Part shown: piece after piece, positions 13,340 through 22,058 of the stretch
How positions within the stretch are numbered: position 1 is the first letter of the stretch
Layout: each line of letters starts with the position of its first letter
Position numbers and translations under genes: made by a program
The notes under the pieces: generated by a model
The model's input: only the letters and a program-made list of their open reading frames with translations
What the model was told of the DNA's origin: nothing
Databases searched by the model: none
Origin: Maricaulis maris
GTDB taxonomy: Bacteria; Pseudomonadota; Alphaproteobacteria; Caulobacterales; Maricaulaceae
Direction: 5' to 3'
Assembly: GCF_036322705.1 (NCBI RefSeq)
Contig: NZ_AP027270.1
Coordinates: 3,078,399-3,142,398, forward strand
DNA length: 64,000 nucleotides

Positions 13340-13366
13340 GACCCGGCACCAAGCTTCGGGTCTTTT
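13340..13366 (+). terminator. Rho-independent terminator after the copper chaperone gene
   Basis: GACCCG (13340-13345) and CGGGTC (13357-13362) form a 6-bp stem with an 11-base loop, followed by four Ts. It lies 22 bases after the chaperone stop and before the end of the convergent membrane protein gene. Confidence 0.6.
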
Positions 13367-13396
13367 GGCTGACGGTTCGAGTCCGAGGTCGCAGGG

Positions 13397-14029
13397 TTAA
13401 CGAGGTGTTACCGAACCCTCTTTTCCTGCCAGCGCCGGATCGGACTCTCCCGCAGGATCAGGGTTTTCAGTGGGCGTCTCAACCGTGTAGGTCGTCGGGT
13501 CATAGGTTTTGGCGGCCCGCGGCCAAAACAGCCGCATCAACCAGACCCCCAGAGCGATCGCCGGTATCAGCGCGAGGCCGATCGCGTTTTCATCGATCAG
13601 GAAGAGTTTGGTAAAGGCGCCGGCCCCTACGAGCGCAAGCAGGGCGCCCAGACCGGTCATGATGGCGAGGAATGATGTGGTCGAGCCTTCGAGATAGCGT
13701 ACCGGTCCGGGCTGCTCGCGAAGGCCGAGATGGAGGGCGCGGAGAAGATCGCGGAAGTCTCGGGCATTGGCCTCCCATTGGCCGACGCCAGCCCAGCGCA
13801 TGGACCCGAAGACGGCCTCGTGACCCGCGTCATCGGTGACCCGGCAGACGACCTGGCTGCTCTGGCCCGCCATCGCGATTGCCAACCGGACCTGGCGAAC
13901 GCTGGCAAGCGCCATGCGGCCCTCTCCACCATCCCCGATCCCGCGCCAGACAAGGGCGTCCGACTCGATCGAGAAAATCCGGGCCGGCGTGCCGGCATTG
14001 CGGCGGTCTCTCAGTTCGGTCACGCTCAT
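13397..14029 (-). CDS. Small membrane protein of unknown function
   Basis: About 210 residues. The first ~125 residues are a soluble, beta-rich looking domain (short strands such as ARIFSIESDALVWRGI and VVCRVTDDAGHEAVF); then come two membrane helices (around FLAIMTGLGALLALVGAGAF and ALIPAIALGVWLMRLFW) and a Pro/Glu-rich tail. I do not recognise a named family, though the pattern resembles proteins with a PH-like domain plus two helices. The open frame extends much further upstream, but GGGAG 4 bases before the ATG at 14029 and the loss of protein-like sequence upstream favour this start. It is divergent from the UspA-like gene. Confidence 0.65.
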   Translation of the reverse strand: MSVTELRDRRNAGTPARIFSIESDALVWRGIGDGGEGRMALASVRQVRLAIAMAGQSSQVVCRVTDDAGHEAVFGSMRWAGVGQWEANARDFRDLLRALHLGLREQPGPVRYLEGSTTSFLAIMTGLGALLALVGAGAFTKLFLIDENAIGLALIPAIALGVWLMRLFWPRAAKTYDPTTYTVETPTENPDPAGESDPALAGKEGSVTPR

Positions 14030-14101
14030 CATTCTCCCTTTCGCAGCGGGGGTTAGCATGAATTGCTGGACGTGTCGTCCGGCAGACGCCAAACTCGCTT
14101 C

Positions 14102-14578
14102 ATGCCTGAGAGCTCGCGCAAATTCCTGGTTGTTGCCGATGACAGTTCCGAGTGTCGGACTGCGCTCTATTTTGCCGCGCGGCGGGCCCAGGCTACCGGG
14201 GCCCATGTCGCCATCCTCGCAACGCATGAGCCGGGTGATTTCAGCCATTGGATCGGCGTCGCCGAGACCGCCAAGCGGGAAGCGGAGACCGCGGCTGAGA
14301 CGCTGCTCGAGTCGATGGCCGAAGATGCCGAGGCCATCACAGGCGAGCGTCCGGAGCTGCTTCTGCGTGAGGGCGACCGGCGGACGGTCCTGTCTGAATT
14401 GCTGGAAGAGGATCCGCTGATTTCGCTGCTGGTCCTGGCCACGTCGGCGAATGGCGATGGGCCGGGCCCGATGGTCACCGCTCTGGCCCGCGGGAAGGGT
14501 CTGTTTTCGGGGCGTGCCGTCCCGGTCACGGTCGTGCCGGGCGATATGGATACCGCCGAGATCGACGCCCTCGTCTGA
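14102..14578 (+). CDS. Universal stress protein (UspA) family
   Basis: 158 residues. The opening strand KFLVVADDSSECRTALYFAARRA is the typical UspA start, followed by a fold of alternating strands and helices ending in VPVTVVPGDM, where the usual C-terminal strand sits. The ATP-binding G-x2-G-x9-G(S/T) motif is not well preserved, so nucleotide binding is uncertain. UspA proteins are induced by many stresses. An upstream in-frame ATG at 14063 was not used because the conserved domain begins at 14102. Confidence 0.75.
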   Translation: MPESSRKFLVVADDSSECRTALYFAARRAQATGAHVAILATHEPGDFSHWIGVAETAKREAETAAETLLESMAEDAEAITGERPELLLREGDRRTVLSELLEEDPLISLLVLATSANGDGPGPMVTALARGKGLFSGRAVPVTVVPGDMDTAEIDALV

Positions 14579-14646
14579 TATCCTCACGCCAAGTATGGTT
14601 GAATGCGGGCCGAAAGAGCGCCAAGTGACAGTCAGGAGGCCCTGCC

Positions 14647-15210
14647 ATGTTTATCCAGACTGAAGCCACGCCGAATCCAAACACGCTGAAATTCCTCCCG
14701 GGTCGCGAGATCGCGCCGGACGGGCCGCGCGAGTTCGAGAGTGAGGAGGATGCCGCGGACGCTCCGCTGGCGGCTGACCTTTTCCTCGTCGATGGTGTGA
14801 GCGGTGTGTTCTTCGGAGAAGACTTCATCGCCGTCACCAAAACCGACGCTTATGAGTGGGATCATATCAAACCCTTCCTGCTCGGAGCGATCATGGACGG
14901 CCTGCAATCGGGTCGGCCCTTGATGGGCGCTGCCCAGAGCGAGAGTGGTCACGCCAATTACGCCGGAGAGGATGAGGGCCTGGTCAAGGAGATCATCGAG
15001 TTGATCGATACCCGGGTCCGCCCGGCTGTTGCCCAGGATGGTGGAGATATCCTCTTCCACTCCTACCTTGCTGACAGCGGCATTGTGCGTCTGAAAATGC
15101 GTGGCGCCTGCGCCGGCTGCCCATCCTCGACGATGACGCTCAAGTCCGGAATCGAGAACCTGCTCAAGCACTACATCCCGGAAATCCAGTCGGTCGAAGC
15201 GGTCGAGTAA
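14647..15210 (+). CDS. NifU-like (Nfu) Fe-S cluster scaffold/carrier protein
   Basis: 187 residues in two domains: an N-terminal Nfu_N domain (TEATPNPNTLKFLPG) and a C-terminal NifU domain with the cluster-binding Cys pair in MRGACAGCPSS. It binds a 4Fe-4S cluster between two subunits and hands it to targets such as aconitase, lipoyl synthase or MiaB, the last of which is encoded nearby. AGGAGG lies just upstream of the ATG. Confidence 0.92.
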   Translation: MFIQTEATPNPNTLKFLPGREIAPDGPREFESEEDAADAPLAADLFLVDGVSGVFFGEDFIAVTKTDAYEWDHIKPFLLGAIMDGLQSGRPLMGAAQSESGHANYAGEDEGLVKEIIELIDTRVRPAVAQDGGDILFHSYLADSGIVRLKMRGACAGCPSSTMTLKSGIENLLKHYIPEIQSVEAVE

Positions 15211-15266
15211 CCCTTCCGCCGGCCAAGCCGCGCGGAAGCTTCGACCTGACGGTGATTATCCGCTAA

Positions 15267-15917
15267 ATGGCTCGCATGACCTTGCTGGCGATAGATACCA
15301 CCGGTGAACACTGCACCGCAGCGCTCCGCCTTGCGGACGGACGCGACTTCGTTCGCAGCGAGTCGATCGGTCGCGGCCATGCCGAGCGCCTGGCTCCCAT
15401 GGTTGAGGCCGTTCTCGCCGACGCGGGTATCGCCGCGTCCGAGCTCTCGCGGATCGGGGTCACGACCGGGCCCGGCAGTTTTGCCGGTACGCGGGTCGGC
15501 GTCGCCTTCGCCCGCGGCCTGGCCCTCGCCTGTTCGGCCCAATGTCTGGGCCTGTCCAATCTCGCGGTGCTAGCGCAGCAGGCGGGGCCGTGCCCGGCTC
15601 TTGCCGTGCTGCATGACGCCAAGCGCGGCGAAGTCATCCTTCAAGTCTGGATTGACGGCGAAGCCGGGTTGGCCGAGCGGTGTCCGGTGTCCGGGATTGC
15701 TGAGCGACTGGCGCAGATGGGTCTTTCCCATTGTGCGGTGACCGGGTCCGGCTCGATCCATCTCCCTCCGGGTTTCGAAGAGTTGGGCGTCACCGAGCTT
15801 GACCCCCGAGTGATGCTGGCAATGACGGCCGACTTGTCGCCGGCGGACTGCCCTCCCTCGCCTTTCTATGCTCGTCCGCCGGATGCCAAGCTCCCCGGCG
15901 GCCTGTCGCCGACATGA
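15267..15917 (+). CDS. tsaB: tRNA threonylcarbamoyladenosine biosynthesis protein TsaB
   Basis: 216 residues with the ASKHA ATPase-like fold. The start LLAIDTTGEHCTAAL and the motif GVTTGPGSFAGTRVGVAFARGLA are diagnostic of TsaB, the partner of TsaD in making t6A37 on tRNAs that read ANN codons. An ATG three codons later (15276) is an equally good start. Its stop overlaps the rimI start (ATGA), a strong sign of translational coupling; tsaB-rimI is a conserved pair. Confidence 0.93.
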   Translation: MARMTLLAIDTTGEHCTAALRLADGRDFVRSESIGRGHAERLAPMVEAVLADAGIAASELSRIGVTTGPGSFAGTRVGVAFARGLALACSAQCLGLSNLAVLAQQAGPCPALAVLHDAKRGEVILQVWIDGEAGLAERCPVSGIAERLAQMGLSHCAVTGSGSIHLPPGFEELGVTELDPRVMLAMTADLSPADCPPSPFYARPPDAKLPGGLSPT

Positions 15918-16375
15918 CGGGGCTGGTCGAGCGGGTCTGGCCAACCGGCGCCGGCGATCTGGCGCAGCTGCACGCCCGCTGCTTCGAGGCCGCGTGGTCG
16001 AGCGGCGAGATCGCGTCACTGCTCAACCTGCCGGGCTGTTCCGGCTGGGCCTGCCGGTCCGGTACAGAGATCATTGCCATGGCGTTGTTTCGCAGCGCGG
16101 CGGACGAGGCAGAGTTGCTGACACTGGCAACGAGCCCGGATCACCGCCGCCTCGGCCTTGCTGACAAAGTGCTGACAACGGCGGAAAAGGCTCTTTCTAG
16201 TCAGGGTGTTGCCAGAATTTTTCTGGAAGTCTCCGCGCGCAACTCGGGCGCGCAGGCTCTTTATCTGCGGGCGGGCTATGGCGAGATCGGCCGTCGGCGG
16301 GCCTATTACCGGGACGGCAGCGATGCGCTGGTCCTCGAAAAATGGCTGCACAAAGATGGACAGATGACCCCGTGA
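15914..16375 (+). CDS. rimI: Ribosomal protein bS18 N-alanine acetyltransferase-like GNAT
   Basis: 153 residues, a GNAT fold with the acetyl-CoA loop in SPDHRRLGLADKVL and the C-terminal stretch ARNSGAQALYLRAGYGEIGRRRAYYRDG, which is the typical RimI end. It acetylates the N-terminus of S18 in bacteria where this has been studied, although RimI homologues may have other targets. It overlaps tsaB by 4 bases. Confidence 0.88.
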   Translation: MTGLVERVWPTGAGDLAQLHARCFEAAWSSGEIASLLNLPGCSGWACRSGTEIIAMALFRSAADEAELLTLATSPDHRRLGLADKVLTTAEKALSSQGVARIFLEVSARNSGAQALYLRAGYGEIGRRRAYYRDGSDALVLEKWLHKDGQMTP

Positions 16376-16412
16376 CCGCCTATTTCTCGACCCATCTACG
16401 AAGGGATAGATC

Positions 16413-16832
16413 ATGCCGGACAAGATCGAGAAGCTTTGCGTCGACAAAGGGCTGCGGATGACGGATCAGCGCCGCGTCATTGCCCGTGTTCTCTCGTTTT
16501 CGGATGATCATCCGGACGCGGAGGAGCTGCACCGCCGCGCCTCCGAGGAAGACCCCCGTATCTCCCTCGCCACGGTCTACCGGACGGTTCGCCTGTTCGA
16601 GGAAGCCGGCATTATCGAGCGCCATGATTTCCGCGACGGAAGGTCGCGCTATGAGGAGGTCGGTGACGAGCACCACGACCACCTGATTGACCTAAAGTCC
16701 GGAGAAGTCATCGAATTCGTCAATGACGAGATCGAGCGGCTGCAGGAAGCGATTGCCCGCAAGCTGGGCTACAAGCTTGTTGATCACCGGCTGGAACTTT
16801 ACGGCGTACCACTCAAGAGCGCCGACGATTAG
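16413..16832 (+). CDS. fur: Fur-family ferric/manganese uptake regulator
   Basis: 139 residues: winged helix (RMTDQRRVIARVL, then ISLATVYRTVRLFEEAGII) and a metal-binding dimer domain with EEVGDEHHDHLI and a Glu/His-rich tail. The two structural Cys pairs of E. coli Fur are missing: the first site reads HHDHLIDLKSGE with no Cys. That is common in alphaproteobacterial Fur/Mur proteins, which may sense iron or manganese. AAGGGA precedes the ATG. It lies between rimI and an MFS exporter gene on the same strand. Confidence 0.9.
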   Translation: MPDKIEKLCVDKGLRMTDQRRVIARVLSFSDDHPDAEELHRRASEEDPRISLATVYRTVRLFEEAGIIERHDFRDGRSRYEEVGDEHHDHLIDLKSGEVIEFVNDEIERLQEAIARKLGYKLVDHRLELYGVPLKSADD

Positions 16833-16875
16833 GCGCTGGGCCCGGCGCCAGGTCGGACCACCTCAAGGAAACGCC

Positions 16876-18150
16876 ATGTCTGCCCGCCCGCCCGGTCAAC
16901 ACGCGGTCATCTTCATCTTCATCACCGTGTTGATCGACATGATCGGCTTCGGCCTGATCATTCCCGTGATGCCCGAGCTCATCGAGGAGCTGACCGGGCT
17001 TCAGGCGAATAACGCCGCCGTACTGGGCGCCTGGCTGATGGTGTCCTATGCCGGGATGCAATTCATTTTCGCGCCGATCGTGGGCGGCCTGTCCGACCGT
17101 TTCGGGCGCAAGCCGGTCCTCCTCGCGGCGCTTGCCGGTTTCACGATCGACTATCTGATCATGGGCTTCGCGCCCGTCTTCTGGTTGTTGGTGGTGGGAC
17201 GCATTCTCGCCGGGATTTTCGGCGCCAGCTATTCCACGGCAAATGCCTTTATTGCCGACATCACTCCGCCCGAGCAGCGTGCAGCGCGGTTTGGCCTGAT
17301 CGGGGCAGCGTTCGGCGTCGGTTTCACGCTCGGTCCGGCGATTGGCGGCCTGCTGGGCGACAATTTCGGACCGCGCGCACCCTTCTTTGCGGCGGCGATC
17401 CTGGCCGGCGCCAATTTCGTTTATGGCCTGATTGTCCTGCCGGAGACGCTGAAGTCGGAAAACCGGCGCAAGTTCGATATCATGCGCGCCAATCCACTGG
17501 GTTCGCTCATGCAGATGCGGAAGTATCCGGCCGTACTGGTGCTGATGTCGGCGATCTTCCTGATGCTGCTCGGACACTCGGTCTATCCGGCTATCTGGGC
17601 CTACTACACCGACTTCAAGTTCGGCTGGGGCCCGCGCGAAATCGGACTCTCTCTGATGGCAGTCGGCCTGTCCTCGGCCATCGTGCAGGGTGGTTTGACG
17701 CGCATTCTGGTGCCGCGCCTTGGCGAGTGGCGGGCGATTACCCTGTCATTGTCGCTCGCGGTCATTGCCTACGCCCTCTACGGCCTCGCGACCGCGGGCT
17801 GGATGGTCTACGCGATCATCGTGTTCGCGGCGCTGGGCGGTATCGGTCAGCCTGCGCTTCAGGGCGTCATGTCGCGGATCGTGCCGCAGAATGCCCAGGG
17901 CGAGTTGCAGGGCGCGATGACCTCCCTGCAGAGCCTGTCGATGATTATCGGCCCGCTGGTGATGTCGCGGGTGTTTTCGCATTTCTCCGAGGATGCATCG
18001 GTGGTGACCTTCGCCGGGGCCCCGTTCCTGCTGGCCTCCGGGCTGACGCTGATCGCGCTGGTCATCGGTCTCTCGGCGCGTCGCCATGATCCCGGTCCGA
18101 ACAGGAGCCCCGCGACACCGCCTGCGCCGGTAAGCGACCCGGCGGAATAG
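16876..18150 (+). CDS. MFS transporter of the tetracycline-resistance (TCR/Tet) type
   Basis: 424 residues, about 12 membrane segments. Motif A after helix 2 is clear (GGLSDRFGRKPVLL), and the first helix FITVLIDMIGFGLIIPVMPELI is the TCR/TetA-like signature including the conserved Asp. The motif C-like GFTLGPAIGGLLG in helix 5 marks it as a proton-driven exporter. The substrate is unknown. AAGGA lies 6 bases before the ATG at 16876; a longer in-frame extension into fur is not protein-like. It sits between fur and miaB, genes that are adjacent in many relatives, so it may be a later arrival. Confidence 0.85.
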   Translation: MSARPPGQHAVIFIFITVLIDMIGFGLIIPVMPELIEELTGLQANNAAVLGAWLMVSYAGMQFIFAPIVGGLSDRFGRKPVLLAALAGFTIDYLIMGFAPVFWLLVVGRILAGIFGASYSTANAFIADITPPEQRAARFGLIGAAFGVGFTLGPAIGGLLGDNFGPRAPFFAAAILAGANFVYGLIVLPETLKSENRRKFDIMRANPLGSLMQMRKYPAVLVLMSAIFLMLLGHSVYPAIWAYYTDFKFGWGPREIGLSLMAVGLSSAIVQGGLTRILVPRLGEWRAITLSLSLAVIAYALYGLATAGWMVYAIIVFAALGGIGQPALQGVMSRIVPQNAQGELQGAMTSLQSLSMIIGPLVMSRVFSHFSEDASVVTFAGAPFLLASGLTLIALVIGLSARRHDPGPNRSPATPPAPVSDPAE

Positions 18151-18290
18151 GGATCGGTTGGCTGGATCGACTGGCAGGCCTTGCGTTGAGACCCCATATC
18201 CATCATAACCCGCGCCTCCCCGGACGCGTCCCGTCACGGCGTCCGGCCGCCATCGCAATGAGGGCCTGATCGCCAGGCCAGACAGGTTTC

Positions 18291-19661
18291 ATGAGCACGA
18301 CCCGCAAACGCCTCTTCATCAAGACCTATGGCTGTCAGATGAATGTCTATGATTCCGAACGGATGAAGGATGTTCTGACACCGCTCGGCTATGAATCGAC
18401 GGACACGCCGGACGGCGCCGATCTGGTCATTCTCAACACCTGCCATATCCGCGAAAAAGCTGCCGAGAAAGTCTACTCCGAGCTTGGACGCCTGCGTCCG
18501 CTCAAGGAGGACAAGGCTGCGTCGGGCGGCATGACGATCGCGGTCGCCGGCTGTGTGGCCCAGGCCGAGGGCGCTGAAATCATGAAGCGGGCGCCGGTCG
18601 TCGATCTGGTCGTCGGCCCGCAGACCTATCACAAGCTTCCCGAGCTGATCGCCAAGGCCCACCGGGCCAAGGGCGAGGCGCTCGATACGGAGTTCGAGGT
18701 CGAGGACAAGTTCGACCGTCTCGGCAATGACCGCCAGGTCGAGGGCTATTCCGCTTTCGTGACCGTTCAGGAAGGGTGCGACAAGTTCTGCACCTTCTGT
18801 GTGGTGCCCTATACCCGCGGTGCCGAATGGTCGCGTCCGGTGGACCAGATCGTGGCCGAGATCCGGGCCCTGGCGGCCAAGGGCATCCGTGAAGTCACCC
18901 TGCTTGGCCAGAACGTCAATGCCTTCCACGGCGCGCCGCCGGCCGGCCGTGAGGACGAGGGGGTCTGGGGTCTGGGCCAGCTGGTTCGCCATATAGCCCT
19001 GATTGGCGGTATCGAGCGGATCCGCTTTACCACGTCGCATCCGCGCGACATGGACGAGGACCTGATCCAGGCCTTCGCGGATACGCCCAAGTTGATGCCG
19101 TATTTCCACCTGCCGGTACAGTCGGGCTCGGATACCATCCTGAAAGCCATGAACCGCCAGCATACGGCTGAGGACTACTACGCCATCATCGAGCGCCTGC
19201 GGGCGGTTCGGCCTGATATCGCGATCTCCGGCGACATGATTGTCGGCTTCCCGGGCGAAAGCGACGCCGATTTCGAGGCGACGATGGAGCTGGTTCGCCG
19301 GATCAACTATGCCGCCTGTTTCTCCTTCAAGTATTCCAAGCGTCCGGGAACGCCCGGCGCCTCGATGTTCAACCAGGTCGATGAAGCGGTGAAGTCCGAG
19401 CGGCTTGCGGCCCTCCAGCAGCTGCTCGATGCCCAGCAGATTGCGTTCAATGAGAGCATGATCGGCAAGACCCTTCCGGTCCTGTTCGAGAAGGCCGGTC
19501 GCCTCGAGGGGCAGCTGCATGGTCGCAGCCCCTATCTGCAATCGGTGCATGTTGATGCGCCGGCTGAGCTGCTCGGCCAGATCGCCGAGGTCAAAATCGA
19601 AAGCGCCTCGCGCAATGCCCTGTCCGGGCAGCTTGTCGGCGCGAAACGGAGTGCTGCGTGA
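18291..19661 (+). CDS. miaB: tRNA-2-methylthio-N6-isopentenyladenosine synthase MiaB
   Basis: 456 residues. The N-terminal methylthiotransferase domain has its three cluster Cys residues ([22 protein letters not shown]); the radical-SAM core has the CxxxCxxC motif in [16 protein letters not shown]; a TRAM domain ends the protein. It adds the methylthio group to i6A37 of tRNAs using SAM and two 4Fe-4S clusters. Its stop overlaps the GTG start of the phoH-like gene, so the four genes miaB-phoH-ybeY-corC read as one operon. Confidence 0.97.
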   Translation: MSTTRKRLFIKTYGCQMNVYDSERMKDVLTPLGYESTDTPDGADLVILNTCHIREKAAEKVYSELGRLRPLKEDKAASGGMTIAVAGCVAQAEGAEIMKRAPVVDLVVGPQTYHKLPELIAKAHRAKGEALDTEFEVEDKFDRLGNDRQVEGYSAFVTVQEGCDKFCTFCVVPYTRGAEWSRPVDQIVAEIRALAAKGIREVTLLGQNVNAFHGAPPAGREDEGVWGLGQLVRHIALIGGIERIRFTTSHPRDMDEDLIQAFADTPKLMPYFHLPVQSGSDTILKAMNRQHTAEDYYAIIERLRAVRPDIAISGDMIVGFPGESDADFEATMELVRRINYAACFSFKYSKRPGTPGASMFNQVDEAVKSERLAALQQLLDAQQIAFNESMIGKTLPVLFEKAGRLEGQLHGRSPYLQSVHVDAPAELLGQIAEVKIESASRNALSGQLVGAKRSAA

Positions 19662-20692
19662 CCGCACCGCGTCCCCCGGCCCGCAAGCGCGCCGCCAAAC
19701 CCCGCAAGGCGGCCTCTGAAAGCCTCTATTTCGAGGATGTTGAACGCCTGCGCGGCATGGCCGGCGCCGGTGATCGCTTCTTCATGATCATGGAGGAGGA
19801 TCTCGGTGTCTCGATCAGTGCGCCGGGCCGTGGCCAGGTCGTGATCACAGCCGAGGACAATGCGGCCCGGGATGAGGCCAAGCGTGTTCTCAAGCGTCTC
19901 TATGCCAGCCTCGAGCATGGCCTGACCTGTGACGAGGCCGCCGTTCGCGCGGCGCTGCGGATGCATGACGATGAGCAGACGCCTGGGCAGGTCGATGACG
20001 GCGTGATCCGGGTGCCCCGCGGATCCAGCCTGATCGCCAGGACCGAAGGCCAGCGCGCCTATGTGCGCTCGCTCAAGAACGACAAGGCCTACGACCTGAT
20101 TTTCGGTGTCGGCCCGGCCGGTACCGGCAAGACGCTGCTGGCGGTCGCCTATGGCGCCTCGATGCTGGTCCAGCGCAAGGTCGAGAAGCTGATCATTACG
20201 CGCCCGGCTGTCGAGGCCGGCGAAAAACTCGGCTTCCTGCCGGGTGATCTCAATGAGAAGGTCGATCCCTATCTGCTGCCGGTCTGGGATGCTCTTGCGG
20301 ATACGCTTGGCCGCAGCCAGCTTGAGAAGATGCGCGAAGACGGTCGTATCGAAGTGGCACCGATTGCCTTCATGCGCGGTCGGACACTCAATCGTGCCTT
20401 CGTCATCGTTGACGAGGCCCAGAATACCTCGCGCTCGCAGATGCAGATGGTTCTGACCCGTCTGGGGGAGGGCTCGCGCATGGCGGTGACCGGCGATCCC
20501 AGCCAATGTGACCTCTCGCCGCGCGATCCATCGGGCCTTCCGCACGCTTTGGATATCCTTTCCGGCACCAAGGGTGTTGCCATTACGCGGTTTTCGCGTG
20601 TTGATGTGGTGCGCCACGATCTCGTGGCCCGTATTGTCGAAGCCTATGAGGAAGATGCGCGTCGCCGGACCGGGCCCGCGCAACCGCAATGA
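19658..20692 (+). CDS. ybeZ: PhoH-like ATPase (YbeZ)
   Basis: 344 residues. An N-terminal KH-like region ([22 protein letters not shown]) is followed by the PhoH ATPase domain with Walker A GPAGTGKT, the [16 protein letters not shown] motif and Walker [10 protein letters not shown]. In many bacteria it works with YbeY in RNA metabolism and ribosome quality control. Start is GTG at 19658, overlapping the miaB stop; the next gene ybeY begins inside its last codons. Confidence 0.93.
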   Translation: MTAPRPPARKRAAKPRKAASESLYFEDVERLRGMAGAGDRFFMIMEEDLGVSISAPGRGQVVITAEDNAARDEAKRVLKRLYASLEHGLTCDEAAVRAALRMHDDEQTPGQVDDGVIRVPRGSSLIARTEGQRAYVRSLKNDKAYDLIFGVGPAGTGKTLLAVAYGASMLVQRKVEKLIITRPAVEAGEKLGFLPGDLNEKVDPYLLPVWDALADTLGRSQLEKMREDGRIEVAPIAFMRGRTLNRAFVIVDEAQNTSRSQMQMVLTRLGEGSRMAVTGDPSQCDLSPRDPSGLPHALDILSGTKGVAITRFSRVDVVRHDLVARIVEAYEEDARRRTGPAQPQ

Positions 20693-21171
20693 ACGCCGTT
20701 GATCTGATTGTCGAAGATGACGCCTGGTCATCGCTGCAAGGCAAGACTCGCCTCGTCGATGAGGCGATCTCGGCTGTTTGCGAGGAACTCCCCGTGCGCG
20801 AGCCGGGCGTGGTGGCGATCCTGCTGGGCAGTGACGACGCGGTCGCGGCCATGAATGCCCAGTTTCGCGGCAAGGAGGGGCCGACAAATGTCCTCTCTTT
20901 CCCGGCGAGTGAGCATGCCGACAACCATCTGGGCGATATCGCGCTGGCGCATGGTGTGGTGGCTCGCGAGGCAGAGGACCGGGCCATCGACGTGGCCGAC
21001 CATCTCCGCCATCTTGTCATTCATGGCTTCCTTCATCTTCAGGGCTATGATCATCAGACCGATGATGAAGCGGCGACCATGGAAACGATCGAGCGCCGCG
21101 CGCTCGCCCGACTGGGTGTCTCTGACCCCTATGCCAACGAGGATGCGGGTCCGGACCCGCAATCAGAATGA
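20689..21171 (+). CDS. ybeY: Endoribonuclease YbeY (rRNA maturation)
   Basis: 160 residues with the zinc-binding signature HGFLHLQGYDH (three His) near the C-terminus and the preceding NVLSFP motif. YbeY processes the 3' end of 16S rRNA and takes part in ribosome quality control. It overlaps both neighbours by four bases (ATGA), so translation is probably coupled through phoH-ybeY-corC. Confidence 0.95.
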   Translation: MNAVDLIVEDDAWSSLQGKTRLVDEAISAVCEELPVREPGVVAILLGSDDAVAAMNAQFRGKEGPTNVLSFPASEHADNHLGDIALAHGVVAREAEDRAIDVADHLRHLVIHGFLHLQGYDHQTDDEAATMETIERRALARLGVSDPYANEDAGPDPQSE

Positions 21172-22058
21172 CCGATACACCTGCGTCTCCCGACCCTGAC
21201 AGTCGACCCTGGTTTTCGCGCCTGTTCAGAGGTGCCTCCGGCGCCGAGAGTGGTCACGGGACACTTCCGACCGGCGTGATGCCGAATTCCATCGAGGCCG
21301 ATGCGCTGGACAAGCTGCGTGTCGCCGATGTGATGGTGCCGCGCGCCGACATTATCGGCGTCGATGTGTCGACGCCGCTCGGCCAGCTGGCCAAGATTTT
21401 CGCCGAGGCGGCGCATTCCCGCCTGCCGATCTATCGCGACACGCTCGATGATCCGGTCGGCGTGGTCCACATCAAGGACGTGGTCAGCCATCTCGCACCG
21501 GGATCATCCGGCAAGCGACCGGCCGGTTGGGCGCACAAGCAGGTGCTGCCCTCCATTGGCCGGCCCCTGCTGTTTGCGCCGCCGTCCATGAAGGCGCTCG
21601 ACTTGCTGCGCCGCATGCAGGGCCGGCGCATGCATCTGGCGCTGGTTGTCGATGAATATGGCGGTACTGACGGTCTGGTGACACTGGAAGATCTGATCGA
21701 GCCGATCGTCGGTGATATCGAAGACGAGCACGATGACGAGGAAACCCCGGCCATCCGCTCGCGCGGTCCGGGGGTCTGGGATGTCGAGGCGCGTGCCGAG
21801 ATCGACGCCTTCGAGGCCGTGGTCGGTGAGGAAATTGCCGCCGAGGACGAAGATGAGGATGTCGACAGCCTCGGCGGGCTGGTCTTCACCCTGATCGGTC
21901 GCGTCCCCGAGCGCGGCGAGGTGATCCGTCACCCCACCGGCTATGAGTTCGAGGTGATCGAGGCGGATACCCGACGCATCAAGCGCATGCGGGTTCGCGC
22001 GACCCACAAGCGGCCCAAGCCGGCTGCGACCGGTTCGGACGGTGCGGACGCCGGCTGA
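21168..22058 (+). CDS. CBS-domain/CorC-HlyC protein
   Basis: 296 residues. Two CBS motifs (first starting VADVMVPRADIIGVDV, second from VLPSIGRPLLFAPPSMKALDLL, ending VVDEYGGTDGLVTLEDLIE) and a C-terminal CorC/HlyC transporter-associated domain (GGLVFTLIGRVPERGEVI). There is no membrane region, so this is the soluble CorC type linked to Mg/Co homeostasis; the molecular activity is unsettled. An acidic run (about 183-190 and 223-235) separates the domains. The stop overlaps the lnt start by one base. Confidence 0.9.
   Translation: MTDTPASPDPDSRPWFSRLFRGASGAESGHGTLPTGVMPNSIEADALDKLRVADVMVPRADIIGVDVSTPLGQLAKIFAEAAHSRLPIYRDTLDDPVGVVHIKDVVSHLAPGSSGKRPAGWAHKQVLPSIGRPLLFAPPSMKALDLLRRMQGRRMHLALVVDEYGGTDGLVTLEDLIEPIVGDIEDEHDDEETPAIRSRGPGVWDVEARAEIDAFEAVVGEEIAAEDEDEDVDSLGGLVFTLIGRVPERGEVIRHPTGYEFEVIEADTRRIKRMRVRATHKRPKPAATGSDGADAG

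Noticed and set aside
13371..13390. tRNA-like T-loop sequence (GGTTCGAGTCC)
   Set aside because: The flanking bases cannot form a 5-bp T-stem and no D-arm, anticodon arm or acceptor stem is found upstream.
14030..14587. N-terminal extension of the minus-strand membrane protein up to 14587
   Set aside because: The extension covers the UspA-like gene and its own likely start region, is rich in Arg/Gly shadow sequence, and lacks a ribosome-binding site.
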